A stretch of DNA of 64,000 nucleotides from positions 1,178,001 through 1,242,000 of the forward strand of contig CADCSX010000002.1 in NCBI GenBank assembly GCA_902805475.1, written 5' to 3'. The notes under the pieces were generated by a model that was not told the DNA's origin, made no database searches, and was given only the letters and a program-made list of their open reading frames with translations. This document shows positions 23,901 through 36,306 of the stretch, piece after piece; the stretch's first letter is position 1; every line of letters begins with the position of its first letter. The position numbers were made by a program, and so were the translations under genes. The stretch comes from Entonaema liquescens (Eukaryota > Ascomycota > Sordariomycetes > Xylariales > Xylariaceae).

Positions 23901-25054
23901 ACCCTGTCAACGTTGTTAAGGTATCGACGCTCCGCATAGGTACTTAGCGGGAAGTGGGTACCTTAGGTAGTAGTTGATGCTGTCATTCTTATGTATGTTC
24001 TCATGTATCCCTCCGGCCAATAAATATACAACTATACAATACTATACATAGACTAGACATGGATATTAGTTGAAGGCAAGCCAGGACGACCCATTCCTGC
24101 CCCCCAAGATATCCACACTCCGGTTCTGCGAGTTTCTTCAAAGCCCTTGACAGCCTCGAGAAATACCCATACCGCCCGTTCGTGGTTTCTTTTTCGGATA
24201 CCTCGGATGGACCATCGTGCTATTTTTCTACGCTATCGCTCGATGGCTCATCAGAAACAGATGGCGCGAACAGATGACAAGAGAATGCGCTCGGGTGGGC
24301 CCGGCCTTTTTTGTCAATGACCAACAGAGAATGTACTTGATTATGTACTTACGGAATAGAGAAAGATCACATATGGTAAGAGGTATCGACGAGAGCTATT
24401 GCTGCTAAGGTAAAAGTATATCCGATACAAGGCGGATTTACCTTTAGCTAAACATGTACCCTACCCTGTTCTATGTACGTGGGTAGTACTTACCCTTGTC
24501 TATACCTGTATAACCCACCTGCCCGGCTACCGTACATTCAAACCTCGAAGGCACAAAGGGCGCCGACACCGTTTTCCGTCTTGGTACCAAAAAAAATAAA
24601 TATATCTCGGGGAATATGCACCCTCCTCCTCCCACCAAGATGCAGTTTATGAAAGCCTTCCCCTCCCTTCATATGACTCGTGCGTCCTCCCATACATGAG
24701 ATACATGAGGTAGTAGTGCTTCCGCCGGATACAACCAACCATCACACTTCGCCCGGTCTTTAATGGCTGTATATTCTCGATCTAGCTTTCTACATAAGTT
24801 CTAAGTACATACCGCACACAAAGTGGAAAAAAGCCACGAGGTTAGCCTTTCTATCAACTGTCCCTGTGGCTTTTTAGGGAAAGGAGACTACGTCGGCGGA
24901 GCGCAATTTTCTAACCGTTCTAGGGCACAGTTCGTTCAAGGGTTAACCTTTTACGAGAACAAAGAGCTCAGCCAGGGGGGGCATGTAAATATATTTCTCC
25001 TGGTTGACCCGCCAAATTTTACTATCCAGCGTATTCCAAACAACTTAGGAAGAT
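20958..25054. other. 4.1-kb spacer without recognised genes
   Basis: I read both strands and saw no conserved protein or RNA gene. The open frames present (for example 22663-22896 and 24217-24408) have no recognisable motifs. It holds T-rich runs near 21612-21635, TACCTACCT-type words near 23505, and a TTAGTTAGTTA run near 23550. Base composition looks similar to the other spacers. It may be old mobile-element debris, but no terminal repeats are visible. Confidence 0.45.
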
Positions 25055-27161
25055 ATGAGGTCAACTACTCAGTCTGCGCTTAAGGCGCTGGCGCTCGTCG
25101 CCATAGTAGGAGCTATTCCTACCATTCTTGCCCATGGTCACGGCGACGAAGGTGGATCGCATATGGATATGGATATGGATATGGATATGAGCAAAGAGGA
25201 ACCCAAACCAGACCCAGAATCGTACCCGCCTACGTACTTTTCGCATTCAGAGCACGTAGTCGAAATCTACGCGCATATCGCATTAATGGTTATTAGTTGG
25301 GTAGTCATGCTACCAATAGGTATGAAGACTTAGGAAATTACAAGATAAGTTTGTAGTAGTACTAACCGTTTCTTTTAGCTGTCATGTTCTCAATTGCGCG
25401 ATCCCGATATACGCTCCCGGTCCAATTTCTATTTCTCGTTACGAATGCGCTCGGCGTCGTACTGGGTATTACTTACAACGCGAACACACCCGATCTGTAT
25501 CCCAACAATGCGCACCACAAGCTCGGCTGGATAGTCACTTGGGTGGTCAGCGCGCAAGTATCCATCAGCCTCGTCGGCCGCGTCGCGGGTGTAATGGGCA
25601 GAAAGGGAACAGAAGGAGCTGGTAAAGAGGAAGAGCAGGCATTCATTCCGGTGTCGACGGAGGCTATGGCTGAGCACCAGCGCATTAACGATGCGATGTA
25701 CTCTCATCCATACCGCCACTCTAACGATAGTGGGCAAGGCACCGAGCCGAGTACCGAATCTCTGAGGAGCAACTCCGTGTCAACAGCGGTGGGCCAAGAA
25801 TCGCCTATTGAGATGAGCGACCGACGAATCCACTACGACGATCTTGAAGACGTTCACTTTAAGCCCGCGGAAATGCTAGGTTCAAAGAAGGATAACTCGT
25901 TCATCGCTAAATTTGCCGGCAAGATTTCCACCAGGGCATGGAAGGTTTTGATGTTTGCCTACAACTTCGTCGACAGGACCATTCTCATCCTAGGTTACAT
26001 TGCTTTATGCACTGGTGTGATCACATTTGGACGATTCTTTGTAAGTCAAAATAAGCATATCCGTTTAGGGGTACAACATCATAGGCTGACTGATGAATTT
26101 AGGAGGGACACGGTATTTTTAGCGGCCTAGCCCATTGGATCAAGGGCGGTATCTTTTTCTGGTACGGTATATTGACTCTCGGAAGATGGTCGGGAAGTTT
26201 CGGTGAGCTGGGTTGGGTAAGTTGGAACACCGCCCCCAATTGATCAACCGATCCAATTGCTTACACGAACTACGCAGGCGTGGAATGTCCGTCCGAAGCA
26301 GAGTTCGCAAAAATGGAGACCTACCGGCGAATTCGTCGAAGGTGCGCTCATCTTCACTTACGGTTCGACCAACATCTTCCTCGAGCATCTTGGAAACGCC
26401 GGTAAGGAGTTCAGCCCTCAGGATCTGGAGCACATCTCCATTACTGTTCTCTTCATTGGAGGTGGTCTTGTAAGTCATTTTTACGTCAGCCAAGATAGGT
26501 GCATAATGAAACTAATAGGCTTATACAGCTTGCAATGCTTATCGAATCAACGCGGATCCGCGAGCTTCTGAATACTACAGTATACGATGCAGCCCTCGCG
26601 CACCCGAGCCATGCGTACAGCGATGAAGAACGCGAAGCTCTGCAGGCACCCAGAGAATATGAATTCTCCATCAACCCTATCCCAGCACTCGTGATCTTCC
26701 TACTCGGTATCATGATGAGCTCGCATACACAACATAACATGGTCTCTAGCATGGTTCACAAACAGTGGGGTAACCTCTTAACTGGCGCTTCTTTCGCCCG
26801 AGGATTTACATACGTGCTCGTATACCTCAAGCCCCCACGTTCAATTCTGCCTTCTCGCCCTCCCACTGAGTTAATTACTGCATTTGGGCTCATCGCAGGG
26901 GGTACTATCTTCATGGCGAGCGTGAGTTATATCTCGGTTGCGGTCTCGCGTTTTAGTAGCTAACAGTAATAATAGGCCAACGATACTGTTGAAGGGATGA
27001 TCCACTACGACCTGGATGCCATGTTCTTCTACACCGTCACTATGGGATTAGTCGGCCTAGTCATGGCCTGGGAAGTTATTCTTCTAGCCCTCAAGGGTTG
27101 GGCCGTCCGAAAGGAGTCCAGCCGATCCCCGAAATCGTGGGACTTAACCTCTCGCGTATAA
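25055..27161 (+). CDS. YTP1-family multi-pass membrane protein (DUF2427 plus Ytp1 domains)
   Basis: This membrane protein of unknown activity is related to yeast Ytp1 and to the cytochrome-b561-like DUF2427 domain. Exons are 25055-25319, 25379-26040, 26103-26216, 26278-26469, 26529-26921 and 26976-27161, giving 603 residues. A signal peptide ends near AHGHG (about residue 28). A His-rich and alternating Met-Asp segment follows, encoded by a 6-nt tandem repeat at 25163-25189. DUF2427 (about 60-140) is followed by a variable acidic loop. The Ytp1 domain then has many helices and recognisable blocks such as WNVRP, TGEFVEGALIF and THQHNMVSSMVHKQWG-like SSHTQHNMVSSM. His and Met residues near the N terminus suggest metal binding, which is inference only. 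Confidence 0.85.
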
Positions 27162-29656
27162 GCGGTCTGGTTAGACACCGTTACAAAAGTTCGACAAGGA
27201 AAATTTTGATAAGCATGGATAAGGAAACGACTTAGTCAGGCCCCCAATAACAAACCGGGGCGGTCTGATGTTACAGTCAAATCATCGATTTACGGCGTAT
27301 TGGGGGTGGGGTGGTCGATCGCGATATACCCAAGATGCTCCTCTTTTTTTAATCTCATTTCACACATTTTGCATTCTAGACTTTCATTACTACCAATGAT
27401 ACCCCTAGGGAAGACAGAGTATGACTACGAATTACACGGAAGGATTTGGCGGTGGGATCGGTATAGGTATTGGGAGGAACTGGAAGCCTGCGAGCTCAGC
27501 TGGGTTGCCGTTGGCAAGGCTGCCGACCGGTAGGACATAGGTATGGAATGAATGGCTAGATTAGGTCGGGCGGATATTTAACGGCCGAATTAATAATTAT
27601 GTTAATTCATGAAATATGAGGCTGTATAAGTGTGTGTGAAATTTTGTCTGGTTGGTAATTTCCTTCCGCCCTGTATGTGACAACTCTATACCTCCTCGGC
27701 ATCAACATCATATTCGGCAAGGTCTTAGCAGTGAGAGTCTCATTGATAGCCCGCTTTAAGCTTACAATTTCATGCCTGAGAAACGTAGTAGGTTGTGACA
27801 AAGGGGCCGCACTATTCTTATGTAAATATTCTTAATGAGCGACTGCCTCTCAACCTCTTGTATAAAGGTAAATTAAATACCTAGGTAGTCATGGAAACTC
27901 AGACTATACTACCCCTAAGGTCCTGATACTCTTTGTTATAATAAGAGATGCAAGTCTATTAGGACTCTTGGGTTTCAGGGGCTTTCGTTTTATTCTTCTA
28001 GTTGACTAGCCTAGTTGATTGGCAGATGGAGCCTTTAGGTTCCGTCAGTATTATACCTATACCCATTGCTATTACTTTCAATGGATATTCTATAAGTTGT
28101 CCTTTTATATACGTTACTTGATCGATCGCTGGTATTATTCACTGGCTCTCTGGTATGCGTGTCTCGTCTCCTCTTGTCTCTTGTGCATACGATACTCTTT
28201 GAAGAATATATTCTCTAGAGACTCTATTAGTCTCAGATAAGTGATAGAATATTCCCACTGAGATTCGCGGCTATTTGGTAGTTTATGCTTAGTAAGAGGG
28301 TTACTTTCGGTGTCTTCGGATTAATAAAGAGGCACTTAAGTAGGGGTTAACACAACTGTCACCAGAAGTGTTAGCTAGAGCTTCATGGATAATCCCGCTT
28401 AAAAATGGAATGTTATGTTAAGACCTTGAGTTCGTCAGTGTCGTCTGGTAAGAAACCCGTTGCTATACCGATACGGGTGAGGCCTCATTCGAACCCAGGA
28501 CATTCGTTGATCCTTCCTGGTAGAGCCGGTTGAACCCGAGTGTGGAAGTCTCTCAAAGTTATGAACAACCCCGGGAGTACTTTCGAATAACTCCTTCAGT
28601 CAAATGTCGCCTTCCTTAATAACTTATGCCACAAGCGGTGTGCGGATATACGAAGCGTTATTTTGAGAGTATGACTCCTATGTTTTGCTCCGAAGCTTTT
28701 ATTCCGGTCGTACCACAACCCTGGTTAAGAGACTTTCCGGTCACCGAGACGGTTAAAGCTCTGATACGTCGGTATTCCAACATTTGGTTCATGCAGCTCT
28801 TTTCTTTCCCTCGTTTCCTGACTCATAAACTGTTGAATGTACGGCTATGTTGGGCAGTAGTATGTATATTCGCAATTCTATAGTACTGCTTCTGACTCAT
28901 AGTTCTCTTTTTATATTAGGTAGTTAAATCCTTGGAGTTTGTATTTGCGGTCGCCATACGTTCTAGTTGTTAAATGCTCGTCGAAGGATGAGGGGTTCAA
29001 GTTCAACTAAACACTTGGTTGGGCCTATAAGAGTTTATAAATGTTGATATGAAACAACTTCAATGACTTTATATGAGTCACATTTACTATCTTCTAAAAA
29101 AGAGGAGTAGGCATTCAGGCATTTACATTAGGCATCCAACAGAATGACACCAGAAATATGTATGTTAAAGGCGTAAAGAGCTTTTCGATGAGTCGTACGA
29201 TAGAAAAATAGTCTTGGCGGTGGATATGTTGGTAAGGTAAGGTAGGGAAAGAGAAAGAGAGATGAGATACTTGCTTATTTGCTCTCTATTGCTCGCCTTC
29301 ATTCGCCATTGCCAAATTTAGGCTTAGTTAGGCTAGTAAGGTGCTAAAAGGATGTGTCGCAAAGATGCAAGTTACATCATCTGTTGCCCCACCAGAGCAC
29401 ATGTACTATGCAGCCATTATACGCAGGCAGTCGCAAACTAGCAAGGCATAGGCACTTAAACTTGCAGTTGATCGATTTGATATCGCACATAAGAAGGGAC
29501 GATTTGACAAATATTTAAACTATTGCTAACGTCCCGCTAAGTTCGAGTAACATATACACTTTAAATCTCTCCATCCAAATTATTCATACTCAAACTCAAA
29601 CTCAAACTCGAACTCAATCCTTCTTTTTTTCCTCTCTGCAACGCTTTACTTCCAAG
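27162..29656. other. 2.5-kb spacer without recognised genes
   Basis: No supported gene. An 85-codon open frame at 28626-28883 has no family resemblance. A TTCGAACCC word near 28491 resembles a tRNA B box on the minus strand, but the T stem does not pair. CTCAAA is repeated in tandem at about 29590-29615, just before MOG1. Confidence 0.45.
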
Positions 29657-30492
29657 ATGACGACTTACAAGAGTACCCCGCTATATGGAGGAGCTCTCAT
29701 TTGCGATCTCCCCTCTAGCTTTGCCGACGTGAGGTAAGTATTGCGCATGCATTTTTACATCTCAAAATATATTTCTAGGTACTCTCAATCTGATATCGAA
29801 AATGCGACTAACACTGGCCATTGGATCATCCGTATAATAGTCTCATAAGACAAGTTCCCGATCACCAAGAAGCATACATCGATAAAGATGGCTTCACCAG
29901 TATCATCTTTGATATCAACGAACGTGTTGGCGGCCCAGGGAGCAGCCCCGAGATAGATGGTCGCGCCTTGACCACGCACCTTGAGGATATCGTTGGAGAA
30001 GACATCGATAATGTCAAGGTCTGGAATACCACACCTACCGTGTTCTCCCGCCTAGAGTACGTATTATCATACTAAAACCAGTCTTGCGCAACTGTTCATT
30101 CATCCCTTCCTTCCTTTCGGCGTCCTCCCGCGATCCGCTCGAAGACTAACCCGCGCGACCGCACTCCGAACAGAGACGATATCCCCGCCTACACGCTGAT
30201 CGCAACGCACACCACGGCAAAACCCGACGAACCCGCGGACGACAAACCCCAGCGCCTGGCTAGTAAGACAGACTTCACGGCTATCATCCTGACGCTGGTG
30301 CGGTTAGAGCGCGAGAAGACGGACTTGCTTATCACCATCAACGTGCCTCATATCCGCGGCGAGTACGACGAGGACGACGTTGATCTGCAGCTCGGGAAGC
30401 AGGGCAAGCTCATCGGCGACGCCGTCGACTACGCCGCCAAGATCTGGGAGACCTTCAAAGTTAAGGACTGGGGTCTCTTCAATGAGATCTAG
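29657..30492 (+). CDS. MOG1: Ran-binding nuclear import factor Mog1
   Basis: Mog1 (RANGRF family) binds the GTPase Ran and releases its nucleotide during nuclear import. Exons are 29657-29733, 29841-30056 and 30174-30492, giving 203 residues, the family length. Seen directly: the N-terminal LYGGALICDLPSSFADVS block, IRQVPDHQEAYIDKDGFTS across the first splice, and the C-terminal NVPHIRGEYDED segment typical of Mog1. Both introns are slightly long (107 and 117 nt). The last exon is GC-richer than the first two. Confidence 0.94.
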
Positions 30493-31289
30493 GTGGCAGA
30501 AAAGATAGGAAATAATGAGACATAGGATGGGTATAAGACATTATCATAAGAAGCGTGGGAATGTAAGGGTCTAACTGGATCTAAGCCAGAAAGAGTAGGA
30601 ATGAAAGAAAATAAGGGAAGAACATAACGGAACTTGGCAGGTCATTTTTGAGGGACAGCATTTCCTTTGTTTGTCCATATTTCGGAATCCAGAGGGACTT
30701 CGGCTTTGATACGAATCACGAACGAATGGGTACTTATGGGTATGAACTGGCACGCATATTCGGTGGCAGGAGGTAGATATGGAGGGATTTGTGTCTCGCG
30801 TTTGGAACTCAACCTAGGTAAGGTAGTTAACTATGTAGCCTAGATAGTATCCCTAATTACCCTACGAACAGGGTTAGATAGACGTGATGTTACTGTAAGA
30901 AGACGACTGTAGCTGTACGCCGTCTTGGTTGTGATTGTCATTTACTCCGTACTCCGGTCACACTATCTACACGTTAGGTACTCCGTATGCTTCATTATAT
31001 GCCTGTAGATGGGCTCTCGAAATCTCATTCTTATTAGAGTTATCATCCGGTTTGGCCGGCGATACGACTGCTAGCCTTACCAGCCCTATTCTTTACCACG
31101 GATACGAGGTAAGTACGCCCAGCTACCTAGGTACCTTGACCCTACTCATCTATCCCAAACGATCGATCGATAGATACACTATACGATGCCAGAACCCGTC
31201 CACGTACAACACACCATGCGCACACCCGTCTGTAGCGCACCCTCAGTCCATAGCGTGTTACTTTGGCACGGCACGCGGACAGCATCACG
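30493..31289. other. Convergent 3' spacer MOG1 / GCNA-like gene
   Basis: No gene is seen. The stretch contains CTACCTAGGTACC near 31122 and other TAGGTA-type words. A 183-codon plus-strand open frame running from 30935 into the next gene is antisense to the GCNA-like tail and has no family resemblance. Confidence 0.4.
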
Positions 31290-33620
31290 CTACGCGAAGA
31301 TGTCATAGGCCTTGCCTCCCTCAATATCTTCTTCCTCGTCGTCATCATCATCATCATCGTCGATCGTCAGGACCTCGACCGCGCTCTGTAGCTCCTTCAC
31401 AATCTGTTTTCCACCCTCCTTATCCCTATCCTTGTCCTTTTGCTGCTCCTGCCACCGCGCCGATACAAGCGACATGCGGTCTTTAATCGACAGCCCGGGA
31501 TTCGTCTGGCTGAGAATATGCGTCTCCTTGGCCACGAATTCCCGCCACGCGTTTTTCTTCGGAACCGCCGTTTCTGTTTTCGCGGTACTATCTTTCCCGC
31601 TACCGCTTCCTCCCTCGGCGGCACTAGCACCCCGCGGCACGGGCTTAATCTGTACCAGTTCTCCATGACATCCACCGCACCGTTGCTTCTCCGGATGCAC
31701 GCTCTTCGAATGTCTCTTAATCTCGATAGAGCAGCCCGCGCACCGCCATATGTACTTGTACTCGATGTTGTAGTTATGCTTAGTAGTAACCCGGATACCA
31801 CGGTCTCCAAACAGGGCGCCGCACCGCGCGCCCCACGCCTTGAACTCGGGGCCGTGGGCCGCGGCTGCTTTCTTCTCGCCCATGCCGCGTCCGGCGTTGG
31901 GGTCGGCGTTAGGACCGCCGAGCATGAAGACCGCCAAGTGGCAGAACTCGTGCGCGACGGTGTTCAGGAGATCGGCCTCGTTGCCCAGGACCTTGCAGGC
32001 TAGCTCGATGGATGCGTCGTGCTTCCGGACCGGGGCCCCGTGACTACTAGTCCCGTCGGCGTGCCGCGTCATCAGAGACTCCGTCTTGCATTTCCAGTGC
32101 GCGCGGCCGGCCGTCGTGTTCAGCGTCTTGGACCACTCGATTCGCAGACCGCCTGTGTCTCGCGTCATCTGGGCGAGCTGGCCCTTCGTCACGCGCTCGT
32201 CTAGTTCGCGCAGGAAGGTCTGCGCTAGGTCCACCTTAATGGTGTCGAAGGCGCGGCGCGCGTCGCGGAGCTGTTTCGTCGGGCTGGGGCCGGGCTTCCG
32301 TTTGGCTTCTCCCGGTTGCTTCTTCGTCTTGGACGCCGTCCCGGGTATCTCGGTCTTGACCTTCTCTGGTGAGTGCTCGTCGATCCAGGCGAAGTTCACC
32401 TCTGGATCCCAGAACTCCTTATGTTCGGGCTTCCAGGGTGAGGCGGGGATCCTGGGTGTCTTGAGGGGAGACGCGGGTAGCGTCTTCTGCGTCCTCTTCG
32501 GAGTCGTAGGCTCCAGCACCAGATTCTTAGCCCCTTTAGTAGACGGCTCGTCTGAGTCCGAGTCTTCGTTAAAGCTAGTAATATGGTTAGCATTGTTGAA
32601 TATTGCTCGTGCCATGGTAGCGATATCCATGGCTGGTTTTTGGAGTGGCTTACATGTGAAGTTTTTGAAAGGCGTCTTCCAGCTTTCCCGGCTGAGAAGG
32701 CTTGAAATAGTCAAGAATGTTTCCCTCCGCCTCTCGTTGTTTGGAGACATGTCTGCTTGAGTCAGTGATGGTTGCCTGTGGTTGTTTATTGCTAGGTGCC
32801 GCCTTTTTGCCTGGGTCTCCGAACAACGTCCTCTGAGGCTTCCCCCATTGAGTTATGGGACTTCTTGAGCGCCGCCCAGGTGGTGTTAAAGAATGTTCTG
32901 GGTCTGAACCTGAATTCCATGTATCAGATTCAGATTCAGATATTGAGACAAACTCAGATATCTCCTCTTCACTCGTCTCTACAACATCCTGGATTATGTC
33001 CGATTCTTCTTCAGACTCTTCTAATGGTATCGATTTCTTGGTTAGTTTCCGGAAACCTGCTCTTTCTCTTTATGTTCACCTTTCCTCCCACTCTCTTCAT
33101 TGGAGCTCTCCTTTCCTTTTGGTAGTAGGACCGGCTTGGTGCTGGACGAAATTGTACGAAAACCTGTTTGCCGGGCCGTGGTTGGCAATATATTTGCATT
33201 TGATGAGCCAGTGGAGGGTACATCTGGCTTAGTGCTTGTTTTCTGAATAGGGGCACGAGTAGCCCTTGGCTTTGACGTTCGGCTACCCTTTTCCTTGGCG
33301 GTAGCTGTGTCATCCCAGGGTTTTAAGAGAGATCCGTCTACAATCTGACCCTGGCCTAGCTTCCGTCGTCGAAGAGGTGTCGCTTTCACTGCTACGTTTG
33401 GTTTAGCAGGCACATCACGTTCTATTCGTGAAGTGGACTTTGCCTTCGTTCGTTCGGTATCATTATTCGCTGCACCGCCTTTACCCCTTGACTTCACTGG
33501 TATTTTATGATTGCGGTTGACGACTGCATCATCCCCTGGGAATTCGTCTTCGCTGCTATCCCCAAATCCGCCTAACATATTTGCAATGCGGTCTTCCCTA
33601 GTAATATCATACCGCGACAT
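31290..33620 (-). CDS. GCNA-like nuclear protease (disordered acidic region, SprT, zinc finger, HMG-like)
   Basis: Minus-strand exons 33620-33080, 33020-32654 and 32574-31290 join in frame to 730 residues. Two separate-looking open frames are thus one gene. The N-terminal about 400 residues are disordered, Ser/Glu/Asp-rich, with acidic hydrophobic patches (IIQDVV, EFVSISESESD) resembling SUMO-interaction motifs. The SprT-like metallopeptidase carries HEFCH (511-515) and a third ligand in HGPEF (543). A zinc ribbon follows (CAGC 581-584, CGGC 602-605), then an HMG-box-like AWREFVAKE...SARW segment (about 644-677). The tail is VLTIDDDDDDDDEEED. This order matches the GCNA/SPRTN-related family, which acts on DNA-protein crosslinks. 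The role in this organism is inferred. The intron at 33021-33079 was chosen because its phase and AACTAAC branch site fit. Confidence 0.88.
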
Positions 33621-33917
33621 CAGCTAATTGATTACGGATATATGGGTTTAAGTTTATGTTGATTACTTCATTCTCGATAAGGAGAAATGGAGTTTTCTAC
33701 GTTGAATCAATAAGGTTTAGGTTTAGGTTTAAAGTTTGATAGGTTATGATAGGTTCTGGTTGCCAGGCAACGCGGGGTGCTGGCTCTCACTGTAAGGTTC
33801 CCACTAGGTAATGGGTCCACGGTAATGTAATTCGTACTATCTGATTAGGTACTTATCTTAATATTTTACAGGTAGGTACGTGCGGGCAGTTAATCAGACA
33901 GCTTGCATACAATGTAC

Positions 33918-34036
33918 AACACAGAACACAGAACACAGAACACAGAACACAGAACACAGAACACAGAACACAGAACACAGAACACAGAACACAGAACACA
34001 GAACACAGAACACAGAACACAGAACACAGAACACAG
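33918..34036 (+). repeat. Heptamer satellite, 17 perfect copies of AACACAG
   Basis: The 119-bp run consists of AACACAG repeated exactly 17 times. Because seven is not a multiple of three and the unit makes no stop, all frames on the plus strand and several on the minus strand stay open, which produces false open frames such as NTEHRTQ and CSVFCVL repeats. Confidence 0.97.
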
Positions 34037-34832
34037 AACATACAACATTCAAGATTGACCACGTCTTGGTGCGGTGATAACTCAATTCGGAATATGGAGT
34101 TTTGGTAATCCATCCAGTCAATTCACAATAATTTGGTTCGTTGTCTTAACTTTTCCTCCTACTATCATTTATAGTATGGGATTAGCCAATTAAACTCATT
34201 ACAATCATATCAATATGAGAGAACATATCATGTAGCACATATAGGCGTGCGGACATGATGCTACATATGTATCTGTCAGTCAACTTTCTTATTCGAGCAT
34301 TACTAAATTCGTAACTTTATAAGCTTACTTTACTGCTTCAAGAGTCTCACTGAAAAAAAAAAAAAAAAAAGTCTCAATCGACTTTAGTTGCACACTCGCA
34401 TACGGATCTAAGCCGTTTACTACCTAAATAACTCCGAAGTTGGTCGAGCTGCCTATTTATCTTCCTTGCCTCCTTGGATGCTTGGGTCCTCTAAAAATAT
34501 AACCATTTCTTTTGGCGGCTTCGAATGTCGAGAGGCGCAGCCAATCAGGATGCTCGCGTTGGTGTCCTCTGCCCCTGAAATTTGAGAAGGAATCCTACCA
34601 TCCATCGCCCGATCTCAAGATTGACCCACGTTCTAACAAAGTAGCTTAGAATAGATTGGACATTCGAGAAGAGTGTGGATTAAGTTTAATTTTGCGACTT
34701 GATCTTACATACCTATGCTTACTTGCCTACTTCCATGCTACTATGTAGGTAGTTATATGTAACTAGTTATGTACTAACATAAATCCTTCTCTTCTAAGTC
34801 TTCTCAGGGGGTTCCTTGACTTCGACCTCCGA

Positions 34833-34872
34833 AAGGACAGAAGGACAGACAGAAGGACAGACAGAAGGACAG
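34833..34872 (+). repeat. Short 12-nt tandem repeat (AGAAGGACAGAC)
   Basis: About three copies of a 12-nt unit with internal AGGACAG similarity are seen directly in the sequence. Confidence 0.85.
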
Positions 34873-36276
34873 GCGTACTGGCTGGCGGTATGGCTGGCTC
34901 CGGCTCTTCTGGTTCGCTCGGCCGATTGAAAATCTTCTATCCCAAGCCGCTAGTTTTTGCTCTCATAACTTCCACACCGTTTTATAACACTGTCCATAAG
35001 TATCTTCGTGTTAGCGCATCATATCCATACTACGAATTTCATATTATGTAGCACATGTAGGCGCATGCTATTTATGCTGATCTACCGATCTTCCTGTGCG
35101 AGCACTTCTAGTCTTGCGAAGCGAAAAAACGATAGTCGTCGAGTCCTTCGGTACATAGTATCTAAGGCTTTGTGCCGTGCGCCTATCAGCATCATCTCGT
35201 CCAGTAAGAACTGGCTATCATAGTCATTTCCCAACTAGACGCGTGGATTGTTTCTCATCATGCATATCGTCTTGCAGAAATAATAAATTACACCTACGTG
35301 TATAATACCGTACGCACACGTATTCGATTTGAACATTCCGTCATCGATAGCCGTAAGAGGGAATAACGGCCGGTACCTGCATATAGCGCGGGTTCGTTAT
35401 TTGTAAGCGTTGGGTAGCGGTGTTCCTTTTCGACTCTTTATTGGACGCCACCGGTTACCTTTTTTTTTTTTTTGCTGCGGACGCGAAGCCGTTTCGGTTG
35501 ACGGGATGGGATTTGAAGCCAAAAGGCTTGCTCCTCTTTCTGGGCAATACCCGATTCTTCCTGTCTTCCTAGTACGGATTTTCCTAGATGCGCATTTCAA
35601 TAACCACATTAATAAGTGGCGGGCGAAATAGTTAAAGCGTCAGAGTCGCGTCAGGCTCTTGTACATCGGTAGTAATTGAATACTACCAAAAAGCATCATC
35701 ACCGCCGAGTTTGGTGTTGGTGTTGGCACGTGTCGTGTCCTGCATACCACATTAGTATGTAATGGGTATACTGCCACTAACTGTGTTGATTAAATGCGTC
35801 TGTGAAATTCCCAACTCAGATCGTATTCGAGAGGATTGGAGGAATAAGTGACTACATATGTTGGGTACCCTAAGTAAGTTAAACAGAAGAACCAGTGGCA
35901 AAAAAGATGGTGGGTTACACCGTCGGCAGGTAATACGAACAAAACCAGAATACGATGTTTGTTCGAGGAACTTATACGGTTCCTTTCTCTTGGTGCCAAC
36001 AGTAATAGCCTTCTTTGGATATTAAGGTCGAGTGAGGTTATATATATAAATATAAGTATATATCTATAGGTAGGTATTGAAGTGGTATTGCACACTCCTA
36101 TTTGTAAATTATACGCTGTGCCTTAGAAACCTACCTTAGTATCTAGTATACGAAGTGACAGTACACTGCGTATGGTATCGTTCGCTATATTATATCTAAC
36201 CATTGTATGGCTTATAAAATGGTGGAGGCATTATCGTGACAATACATCTTGGTAATATGTCTTTCGTTTACAGCGC

Positions 36277-36306
36277 TGGTGGTGGTGGTGGTGGTGGTGG
36301 TGGTGG
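36277..36306 (+). repeat. GGT trinucleotide microsatellite
   Basis: About ten GGT units in a non-coding spacer. Confidence 0.9.

Noticed and set aside
24823..25083. 86-codon plus-strand open frame overlapping the YTP1 start
   Set aside because: It overlaps the signal-peptide exon in another frame and has no family resemblance.
28440..28520. Possible tRNA on the minus strand near a TTCGAACCC word
   Set aside because: The sequence around the B-box-like word does not form a 5-bp T stem, and no acceptor or anticodon stems could be drawn.
30935..31486. 183-codon plus-strand open frame
   Set aside because: Its second half is antisense to the conserved GCNA-like coding exon, and its composition looks non-coding.
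33918..34036. Possible CRISPR-like array
   Set aside because: The repeat is a simple heptamer with no spacers, in a eukaryotic genome.
33853..34121. Open frames with repeated HRTQNTE and CSVFCVL peptides
   Set aside because: They are produced entirely by the stop-free AACACAG satellite in several frames and on both strands; no flanking coding signal exists.
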